Virus record (IMG/VR): IMGVR_UViG_3300032220_000699
Location: 124,001 to 188,000 of that record
DNA: 64,000 nt
Source of the DNA: a virus
Reading direction: 5' to 3' (one strand)
Shown here: piece by piece, positions 57,681 to 64,000 of the stretch
Layout: each line of letters starts with the position of its first letter
How positions within the stretch are numbered: position 1 is the stretch's first letter
Translations under genes and position numbers: made by a program
The notes under the pieces: model-generated
Told to the model about the DNA's origin: nothing
The model's database searches: none
What the model saw: only the letters and a program-made list of their open reading frames with translations

Positions 57681-58226
57681 ATGAAGAATAAAATATATGC
57701 TGGAGTAGGTTCTAGAGAAACTCCTGAGGCTATTCAAAAACTGATGTTTAAAATAGCCGCTATCCTTGCTAGAAAGGGCTACAAGCTGCGATCAGGTGCT
57801 GCCGAAGGTGCTGATACCGCTTTTGAACTTGGATGCGTCTCAGCAGGCGGAGATAAAGAAATTTGGTTACCGTGGAAAGGATTCAATAACCATGAGGACA
57901 CTAAACTTTATCCTAACCCAGGACATTTTGCAAAAGCTGAAGCTTCTTTAGATCATTGGTCAAAACTTACACAAGGCATGAAAAGACTTCATGCTCGTAA
58001 TGTAGGTCAAGTTCTTGGTATGCATTTAGAAGTGCCTGTTGACTTTGTTCTTTGCTGGACTCCTGATGGAGCTACTTCTAGACAAGAATGTACGTCTAAA
58101 ACAGGTGGAACAGCCACTGCTATTAAACTGGCAAGCGATCTAGGAATACCTGTGATCAATATGCAAAAATATTCAAGTACAGAAGATCTTGAGAAAGATT
58201 TAAAGAAGTTACTTAAAGCCAAATAA
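57681..58226 (+). CDS. SLOG-domain (DprA/LOG-like) protein
   Basis: 181 residues, start ATG at 57681. Rossmann-type SLOG pattern: YAGVGSRETP (7-16), a helix, KLRSGAAEGADTAFELG (G-x-x-x-G-A-D, nucleotide-binding turn), KEIWLPWKGF, MKRLHARNVGQVLG, DFVLCWTPDGATSRQ, KTGGTATAIKLASDLGIPVI. Stand-alone proteins of this type are common in phages. SLOG domains bind nucleotide or NAD-derived ligands. A divergent relative lies at 55495..56187. It follows a zinc-ribbon gene by two bases. Biochemical role unknown. Confidence 0.82.
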   Translation: MKNKIYAGVGSRETPEAIQKLMFKIAAILARKGYKLRSGAAEGADTAFELGCVSAGGDKEIWLPWKGFNNHEDTKLYPNPGHFAKAEASLDHWSKLTQGMKRLHARNVGQVLGMHLEVPVDFVLCWTPDGATSRQECTSKTGGTATAIKLASDLGIPVINMQKYSSTEDLEKDLKKLLKAK

Positions 58227-58229
58227 AAG

Positions 58230-58256
58230 ATCCTGACAGAGTATCTCTGTCAGGAT
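58230..58256. terminator. Bidirectional terminator between convergent genes
   Basis: Twelve-base perfect stem ATCCTGACAGAG / CTCTGTCAGGAT with a three-base loop between the SLOG gene (plus) and the RNA polymerase gene (minus). Confidence 0.88.
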
Positions 58257-58263
58257 TCTTCTT

Positions 58264-59589
58264 TTACGTTACAAGATCTTTCATTTGAATCGTTGTAGAT
58301 TCATTTGTCTTACCATGAGTTAACTGCATAAACAAAGACAAAAGAACACCAGACAGCTCAGATGCAATGTTTGTCACACCTGAAGGAATATCTTTATAGA
58401 CTTCATTCATGCACTTATAACAAATTGTATTCTTAGGAGAAGTACAATACATGCTACTTCTAATAACAATCTCTTTTCCAATAAGCGCTTTAGCTTTATC
58501 AATGGAATCAATCAAAGTCCATTTACCATTCAATGCAACATATCGGTTAAGAAGCTTAGGTGCATTATAGTCATTAATAACACGCTTTAAACCACGTTTC
58601 GTATTACATTCGATAGGTGATATAGATAAGCTAGAAAGAGAGCGTTGTAGGATCTTGTAGGTATATCCACCAAGCTGTGTGGAAGAACCACGAGCAAAAG
58701 AACCAATACGCAAATCATTCATATACTTAGGAAAGTCTTCTTCGTCTGTACTAACACCTTCTAGCAGAGAATTCTGAACAGTCTTTGCGTAAGTAACCTT
58801 CTCAAAGTCCATTGTGTCACCGAAGACCATATACATCTTTCTGCGAGCATTCTTAGACTTCTTATTAAAGATATTCTTAGCAGCAGGATCATCTGCCAGA
58901 TAATCATTGTCAATCTTAATCAATGCTTGTTCAAACTCAACAAGCTTAACTGGATCACTAAGTTGACCTTCATATTGTTTCAACAGCTCTTGTTTTTTCT
59001 TAGCCAAATCAGGTGCTGGTGTAATAGCTTTCTTGGTAGAAGCAATATTAATAATGTTAGCTAGGTTGGTTAAGAATCCTAAACGATCAAAACAATCAAT
59101 CATTTCAGAAACACTGATGTCAGTTTCCTTAGCATCCTTGTCACTAACAACCTTTTCAGCAATCATCTTCTCGATTGTACTTACCTTGATCTGTCCTTCA
59201 ACATAACCAAGTTTATTTTTAAAAGCAGGATAAAGACAAAGTGCATTAATAATCAGATTACCAAGCTTTGTTTCAAACTTGGAAGTAATGAAAGGACCCC
59301 AAGAAGGATCAACCTGAACGATATCTTGGAATTTGAATAACGGTTCATCTTTAACATAATCAGAAATCTTAGTCAACTGTTTATTGTCAACCCAAGTTTT
59401 AATTGTGTTATCTTTAATATCTACAAAGTAAAGACCATCTGGTTTTGTAACAATATCAAGCCAGTTTTTCTTTTCCCAGTCCGTATCATCTCTTAACAAA
59501 GGGATAGCAAAACAAGAGAAGTACCATGACTTGTTTTCTATTTTATTTGCAGCAAATGCTTTCTTCAGATATTCAAGTTTAGTTAGCAT
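58264..59589 (-). CDS. RNA polymerase beta-prime C-terminal subunit (phiKZ type)
   Basis: 441 residues. SLLEGVSTDEEDFPKYMNDL followed by RIGSFARGSSTQLGGYTYKI (about 275-313) corresponds to the bridge-helix region of beta-prime (S-F-x-E-G-L...A-R-K-G-L...T-A-x-S-G-Y). Four cysteines (C328 in IECNTKRGL; C382, C390, C393 in MYCTSPKNTICYKC) match the second zinc site. SGVTNIASELSGVLLSLFMQ then LTHGK fits the trigger-loop start (G-x-x-x-A-Q-S-I-G-E-P...T-x-H-x-G). It lacks the NADFDGD metal loop, which phiKZ-like phages keep on a separate N-terminal subunit. Start overlaps 59579..60472 by 11 bases. It cannot be told here whether it serves the virion or the non-virion polymerase. Confidence 0.85.
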   Translation of the reverse strand: MLTKLEYLKKAFAANKIENKSWYFSCFAIPLLRDDTDWEKKNWLDIVTKPDGLYFVDIKDNTIKTWVDNKQLTKISDYVKDEPLFKFQDIVQVDPSWGPFITSKFETKLGNLIINALCLYPAFKNKLGYVEGQIKVSTIEKMIAEKVVSDKDAKETDISVSEMIDCFDRLGFLTNLANIINIASTKKAITPAPDLAKKKQELLKQYEGQLSDPVKLVEFEQALIKIDNDYLADDPAAKNIFNKKSKNARRKMYMVFGDTMDFEKVTYAKTVQNSLLEGVSTDEEDFPKYMNDLRIGSFARGSSTQLGGYTYKILQRSLSSLSISPIECNTKRGLKRVINDYNAPKLLNRYVALNGKWTLIDSIDKAKALIGKEIVIRSSMYCTSPKNTICYKCMNEVYKDIPSGVTNIASELSGVLLSLFMQLTHGKTNESTTIQMKDLVT

Positions 59590-60472
59590 TTACAGCCTCC
59601 CTTTGTTTCTGAACTTCAAGGAACATATTGAAGTCATTCAACATGCTAAGCATCGAAGCTTCTAACTTGGTAACATTTTCTAAGTTCTGTGTGAACATAG
59701 CAGTATTTTGTTTAAACTTCAGAATAGGAAGTTCGTAAGAATCATTACAGATCATTAGTACACTTAGGCAATCCAAAGCTGCTTGACCACGATTAGTCAT
59801 GATGGTCTTATCAATATACGACGCAATGTTTGCAGAAATCAGATCGTTAAACTGCTGTAATGTAATAGACGTAAAGCCGTTATTGAAATAGGTCAAACCA
59901 ATACAGTCAGACTTATCAATAAAATTAAAGAAGTACCTTACATGCTTAAGATGTTTGATATCCACCTTTTCATCGTCAGTTTCTTCTTTGTCTTTGATAT
60001 ACTCTTTCAGAGAATCAACAAAGTGATCTTCAACGTGAGCAATCATTTCCATTAGACGTGGTTTATCTAACAGGCTAAGATGATCAATCAGATCAACAAT
60101 AATGTTACGTGGTGTATCTTCTGCGTGAAGACGATATGAGATTTGGCTATAATCTTCAAGACTCTGTACGATATAAAGGAAGTTAGCAACTTCTGTCATT
60201 TCGTGCAAGGTGATAGGAATATCTTTGTTAAGAAATATAAAGTGTTCCTTAATAATCTTTTCAACTTCTTTTTCTAAAGTGTGAACAAACATATCACGCT
60301 TGCTATCTGAGGTGATATCACTATCACGCTGAATTAAATCGATAAGCTGATCTTCATAAAACTTTCTACCGAAAGCTTCAAGCAATGCAAAGGCAGCATA
60401 AATATTTTTTTGTTGTTCAGGAGTAAAGGTGTTACCAACGTAATAAATGGTTATTTCAGCTAAGTTGATCAT
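59579..60472 (-). CDS. Hypothetical protein coupled to RNA polymerase gene
   Basis: 297 residues, start ATG at 60472 (MINLAEITIYYVGNTFTPEQ) with GAGGGTTGT upstream. Mostly helical, with a beta-like central section (IGLTYFNNGFTSITLQQFND) and an acidic middle (KDKEETDDEKVDIKHLKHVR). Overlaps the start of the beta-prime fragment by 11 bases, so it could be a partner of that subunit. No recognised motif. Confidence 0.7.
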   Translation of the reverse strand: MINLAEITIYYVGNTFTPEQQKNIYAAFALLEAFGRKFYEDQLIDLIQRDSDITSDSKRDMFVHTLEKEVEKIIKEHFIFLNKDIPITLHEMTEVANFLYIVQSLEDYSQISYRLHAEDTPRNIIVDLIDHLSLLDKPRLMEMIAHVEDHFVDSLKEYIKDKEETDDEKVDIKHLKHVRYFFNFIDKSDCIGLTYFNNGFTSITLQQFNDLISANIASYIDKTIMTNRGQAALDCLSVLMICNDSYELPILKFKQNTAMFTQNLENVTKLEASMLSMLNDFNMFLEVQKQREAVNAN

Positions 60473-60534
60473 ACAACCCTCTGTAAAAAAGTGAATTAAT
60501 CTTTGATCAAAACATCTAGAAGACAGTAAAAATA

Positions 60535-60560
60535 CACCACGAGGATAACCCCGTGGTGCA
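60535..60560 (-). terminator. Terminator after gene 60568..62022
   Basis: Stem ACCACGAGG / CCCCGTGGT with one mismatch and a four-base loop; minus-strand tail TTTTTACTG. Confidence 0.8.
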
Positions 60561-60567
60561 CTTTGAT

Positions 60568-62022
60568 TTATACCTTAACAACTTCAACTTGTTGCATCAG
60601 GAAGTCAGTGACATACTTAACTGAGGCATAAAGTGCTGCTTCCATCGGATCGATATTTTCCGACATCTTCATGATCTCAGTCATTTCGTTCAGAATAAAG
60701 AAAGCATTACTGAAACGGAAACGAACATTTGCAACCAATTGCAGACAAATACGATCAAGGTCATCGATATCTGACAGTTGCAAACTATCAATATACTTAT
60801 AAGCCAGATCACGGGTTTCTTGGATGAAATGAGAAGAGTTATTAGAAACTTCTCTTTCTTCCTCTGACAACTCCATAATAGACTCGTCAAACTTAGCAAT
60901 CAGAATTTGTCTGAAAATGTCAAGCTTGTTATTATTCATAGAAATAAGGTACAAACTACGAACCGTATTCCACTTGTTGATAAAGTTTTCTTTATTAGCA
61001 ATCAGTTCAGAAACAGTAACGCTGTTTTTGTTCTCGCTGGAAATAAAACCAAACAGAACTTCAACAGAGCAACCAGCTTCAGCCAACTTAGCAAAGCTTT
61101 CTTCGTAAACAGTGATAGCCAAAGGCTTGTCATTAAAATAAGAGAATGCTGTTTCTGAATCGGTGGTCAGAAGACGACCGTTCATGATATCACGACGATA
61201 TGTTTCCAGAGCGATATTCAGCTTATTACCGTAGTAGTCACGATTAGCAACACACTTGCTCTTTAACTGAACACTTGAGTAACCAAGTTCCAAATCGGCC
61301 TTATTGAGAAGGTTACGATAGAACAGATAGTTAATCAGAGAATAGTCCATCAGGTTATGGACTGAAAGCGTATATTCAGGAACATTTTCTGTTAGATAAC
61401 CCATCATGCGATCCTTACCTTCGGCTGTGAACCAGGTAGAGATGTAGTTATCTTGATCAGCGTCACCTGTCAGGATATAGGAACCCAGATCAAATTCTTC
61501 CTTAACCAGTTTGGAAAGATCAACCGGATCAAAGAAAAACTTATTGGTAGAACCCTTGTAAGAATTGATTTCGTTTTCAATCAGATATGAAGAAAACACA
61601 TCAGCAGGCTTGAAGTAGCTGATGCTAAAGAAATCTTCAGCTTCCTTAAACTTATAGTCCGACAGACCTTGCTGAACCTTTTCTTTCAACAAGTTAATTT
61701 GCTTGTTAACAACACCACGAGCAAACGCAATGTGGTTAGCAATAATGTTAGACAGATCAACTTGGTAGTTGTCCATCAGCAGGTCGTGACTAGATTGCGT
61801 GTAGGTCTTCATCTTGTTGACCATGGTATCTGTACCAGAAGCTGCGTGCAGCAGACTCGGTTCGATATATTCACGCTTTTCAATCTTACTGAACATGTTA
61901 TTGCCGATAGCAGCAACCAGTTCCTGAATCAGGGTAGACTGCTTAGGAACCAACTTAATACCGTTGGTAGCAGCAATCTCTGCCAGATTAGTACCAATCG
62001 CAACAGATGATTGTGATAACAT
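60568..62022 (-). CDS. Abundant-type hypothetical protein, virion candidate
   Basis: 484 residues, start ATG at 62022 with AAGGAGC upstream. Largely helical, with a beta-containing centre (about 130-260). Codon use includes more CTG, CAG and GCT than its neighbours, which points to high expression, especially in the 5' half. Ten bases after the 62033..62251 gene. Lies next to the RNA polymerase gene but on a separate unit. Structural or shell-type protein is possible; I could not match it to a family. Confidence 0.68.
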   Translation of the reverse strand: MLSQSSVAIGTNLAEIAATNGIKLVPKQSTLIQELVAAIGNNMFSKIEKREYIEPSLLHAASGTDTMVNKMKTYTQSSHDLLMDNYQVDLSNIIANHIAFARGVVNKQINLLKEKVQQGLSDYKFKEAEDFFSISYFKPADVFSSYLIENEINSYKGSTNKFFFDPVDLSKLVKEEFDLGSYILTGDADQDNYISTWFTAEGKDRMMGYLTENVPEYTLSVHNLMDYSLINYLFYRNLLNKADLELGYSSVQLKSKCVANRDYYGNKLNIALETYRRDIMNGRLLTTDSETAFSYFNDKPLAITVYEESFAKLAEAGCSVEVLFGFISSENKNSVTVSELIANKENFINKWNTVRSLYLISMNNNKLDIFRQILIAKFDESIMELSEEEREVSNNSSHFIQETRDLAYKYIDSLQLSDIDDLDRICLQLVANVRFRFSNAFFILNEMTEIMKMSENIDPMEAALYASVKYVTDFLMQQVEVVKV

Positions 62023-62032
62023 CGTTAGCTCC

Positions 62033-62251
62033 TTACTTAGAAATATTTTCTTTGACGCGGTTAGCGACCAGATTCGACAACATGTTACGGTTCAGAGACT
62101 GCTGACCCAGGCTGTCAGCGATATCCTTACCAGCGATCTTGATAATGACGCTCGTAGCGAGGTCAACGACATTTGAAAGAACAACAGCGTTATCAGCGAT
62201 CTTTTGTGTCTTGATAGCGTCTTCTTGTTCTTGGACAGTTAAATCTGACAT
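62033..62251 (-). CDS. Small helical protein
   Basis: 72 residues from the ATG at 62251 (MSDLTVQEQEDAIKTQKIAD); CGGAGCTAATAACC is spaced for this start, and the codons to 62275 include the ribosome site. One continuous amphipathic helix region with NVVDLATSVIIKIAGKDIAD. Same unit as 60568..62022 and with the same richer codon use; could be its partner. Unknown. Confidence 0.68.
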   Translation of the reverse strand: MSDLTVQEQEDAIKTQKIADNAVVLSNVVDLATSVIIKIAGKDIADSLGQQSLNRNMLSNLVANRVKENISK

Positions 62252-62357
62252 GGTTATTAGCTCCGTAGATAGCAATTCATAACATTTCTCAAAGGAATAG
62301 CGATTACTTTATTTTTTATTTTTACAGAAATGAGATGATAATTTTAAGGATACGAAA

Positions 62358-64000
62358 ATGCTAGATATCTTCTATCGAGATAAATCTCAGTATCATAACC
62401 AGCTAAATCCAGTTCGAGGATATCTCGAACAACTGTCTAGTTATATTCAGATTAGTCGTAATGTTTCTAAAGAAGAAGCTGATATTAAAGCTCGTGAAGT
62501 TCTTAAGAAACATTTTAAAGATAAGAACGTTCGTTATTTTGAACGCCAAGAGAACGGTGATCGTGAAGTTAAAGACACTACGCTCTTACAATATATCAAT
62601 AATAATATCAAAGAAAAGAATGTGCTTGTACCAACATTTACAAGTTACATGAATGCTAATAAGAAAAAGAGTATGTTGTCTGAGTTTATTTTCGTCAACG
62701 TTCGTCGTCGTAGTGTGGCTAAGAAAGCTGGTCAAAAGGCCAAGGCTGAAGGTAACTTAGAACTTGCTGATGCCAAGAATAACGAACAGAATATGATGAA
62801 GATTTATAATAACTCTTTATCAGGTGCTTTTGCGCAAGCTGCTTGTATTCTTCATAATCCAACAGCTCATTCGACGTTAACAAGCATCACCCGAACAATC
62901 ACAAGTCTGAGTAATGCGAGTAATGAAAAACTTATTGCTGGTAATCGATTCTATCCTCGTGGTACTGATGTTATTAATAATGTCATCTATATTTCTACTT
63001 ATGCTGACATTGAAGGCATTCGAAATGTTATTGAGACTTTTGGCTTACACATTCCAACAGTTGAAGAAACGGTTAGCGTCTTAAAATATAGTTCTGATCT
63101 TTATTTTAGAGATGAAAAGTTTTATCAAACTAAGATAATACCTTATCTACAAAAATTATCTTGTTATCATTTAGCTGCTATTTGCTATATCGGTGATCTA
63201 TATCATATCCGTAAGTTTAACGATGGATTTATGCGTACAGTTATCAATGAAATGATTCAACCTGTTACTGCTGAAGATACCGATGCAAGTGTTTGTAAAA
63301 ATATTCACTCTATCAATGAAAACATTCTAAACTTTGTGCATCATATTTTCTATAGTCAAGCCAAAGGTCAAGGCAAAGACTATGATAAAATGTTTGCAAG
63401 TAAATCTGGTTTAGCTAGCAGTATTTATACAACATCTAAACATGTCGAAGATATTCTTATCAAGTATAAGAGTTTCTTTAACTGTTTCTTTATGACTGAT
63501 ATTCTTCCGGGTAATTCTTTCCGTTTGAAGAATATGCGTCGTCGTACAGTTGTTTTGAGTGATACCGACTCTACCTGCTTTACCTTGGATGAATGGGTGA
63601 AGTGGTTGTATAATGGTGAATTTCGTATTGACGATAAGTCTATTGCTACGACAGGTGCAGTCGCATTTATGGCTGCGCAAGCTATTATTAATCAGTTAGC
63701 TATTCTATCTAAGGGTATGAATATCTCTGATGATCATCTTAACACTTTAGCAATGAAGAATGAGTTCTTGTGGCTTGTTCATGTTCCTGCAGAAGTTAGT
63801 AAACATTATTTTGCTTATACTGTTATTCAGGAAGGTAACGTCTTTAAGGAACCTGATATTGAAGTTAAGGGTGTTCATTTAAAGAATAGTGCTGTTCCTA
63901 AGTTCGTTATTAGTGACGCTAAAGATATCATGAAATACATGTTATCTACGGTGGCTGGTAATGAAAAGATTAAATTTAACTATATCCTTGAACGCATTAT
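62358..64000 (+). CDS. Family B DNA polymerase, C-terminal half (motifs B and C), cut by window edge
   Basis: 547 codons visible, start ATG at 62358 (MLDIFYRDKSQYHNQLNPVR) with TTAAGGATAC upstream, no stop before the right edge. Fingers and motif B: VNVRRRSVAKKAGQ then K148-I-Y-N-N-S-L-S-G156, matching K-x-x-x-N-S-x-Y-G. Motif C: VVLSDTDSTCF with D402-T-D404-S. About 245 residues separate B from C, far more than the 60-80 usual in this family, so there is a large insertion in the palm. Exonuclease and motif A lie at 25479..27185 on the other strand. Together the two chains carry every catalytic motif. Confidence 0.88.
   Translation, partial: MLDIFYRDKSQYHNQLNPVRGYLEQLSSYIQISRNVSKEEADIKAREVLKKHFKDKNVRYFERQENGDREVKDTTLLQYINNNIKEKNVLVPTFTSYMNANKKKSMLSEFIFVNVRRRSVAKKAGQKAKAEGNLELADAKNNEQNMMKIYNNSLSGAFAQAACILHNPTAHSTLTSITRTITSLSNASNEKLIAGNRFYPRGTDVINNVIYISTYADIEGIRNVIETFGLHIPTVEETVSVLKYSSDLYFRDEKFYQTKIIPYLQKLSCYHLAAICYIGDLYHIRKFNDGFMRTVINEMIQPVTAEDTDASVCKNIHSINENILNFVHHIFYSQAKGQGKDYDKMFASKSGLASSIYTTSKHVEDILIKYKSFFNCFFMTDILPGNSFRLKNMRRRTVVLSDTDSTCFTLDEWVKWLYNGEFRIDDKSIATTGAVAFMAAQAIINQLAILSKGMNISDDHLNTLAMKNEFLWLVHVPAEVSKHYFAYTVIQEGNVFKEPDIEVKGVHLKNSAVPKFVISDAKDIMKYMLSTVAGNEKIKFNYILERI

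Noticed and set aside
1-64000. tRNA or rRNA genes
   Set aside because: No cloverleaf with T-loop GTTCGA-type and anticodon arm was found in the short gaps between genes.

Overview
The window is part of an AT-rich, densely coding genome of a phiKZ-like giant (jumbo) contractile-tailed phage of a Gram-negative host. Four things support this. (i) A multisubunit RNA polymerase beta-prime C-terminal fragment is encoded as a separate gene (58264..59589). (ii) There is a family of paralogous proteins with A/S-x-E cleavage motifs like those cut by the phiKZ prohead protease. (iii) A family B DNA polymerase is cut into two genes on opposite strands, with exonuclease plus motif A at 25479..27185 and motifs B plus C at 62358..64000. 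(iv) There is a contractile-tail spike with a C-terminal histidine tip. No tRNA gene, CRISPR array, insertion sequence or non-coding stretch longer than 300 bases was seen.

Layout. 1-7.1 kb (minus): a virion-type protein running off the left edge, then four tandem internal head protein paralogues. 7.2-9.7 kb (minus): thymidylate synthase and small genes. 9.8-15.3 kb (minus): a fifth and sixth member of the internal head family and three virion-type proteins. 15.4-19.5 kb (plus): a virion protein and a large J/gp6-like baseplate candidate. 19.5-25.3 kb (minus): a tail fibre with two six-bladed Kelch propellers, two virion-type proteins and a membrane HExxH metalloprotease. 25.5-28.4 kb (minus): polymerase N-half, MazG-like enzyme and small membrane or zinc proteins. 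28.5-35.9 kb (minus): a baseplate/tail operon with a probable -1 frameshift, a UvsX/RecA-like ATPase and the tail spike. 36-40.4 kb: two small plus-strand genes, then a second Kelch fibre with three propellers. 40.5-43.4 kb (plus): a probable RNA polymerase beta C-terminal piece and virion-type genes. 43.5-46 kb (minus): three more virion-type genes. 46.4-52.2 kb (minus): an early-type region of small overlapping genes, a TilS-like enzyme and two SleB-like wall hydrolases. 52.3-58.2 kb (mostly plus): RNase HI, a two-domain beta protein, a DUF6527-like zinc protein and two SLOG-fold proteins. 58.3-62.3 kb (minus): RNA polymerase beta-prime C-terminal gene and neighbours. 62.4-64 kb (plus): polymerase C-half, cut by the window edge.

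How it works together. Almost every transcription unit is closed by a strong hairpin; between convergent genes these are symmetrical and should stop transcription both ways. Two promoter-like signals recur. One is a sigma70-like TTGAAT-16-TATAAT element with a conserved GTTACATA spacer end, upstream of small early-type genes. The other is ATTTTTTGA, 20-27 bases before the start codons of virion-type genes. Replication and nucleotide functions (split PolB, UvsX-like, RNase H, ThyA, MazG), tRNA modification (TilS), lysis (two SleB-like hydrolases) and virion assembly genes are interleaved rather than sorted into clean blocks, as is usual in phiKZ-like genomes.

All functional calls come from reading the sequence and from recalled family features. 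No database search was run.
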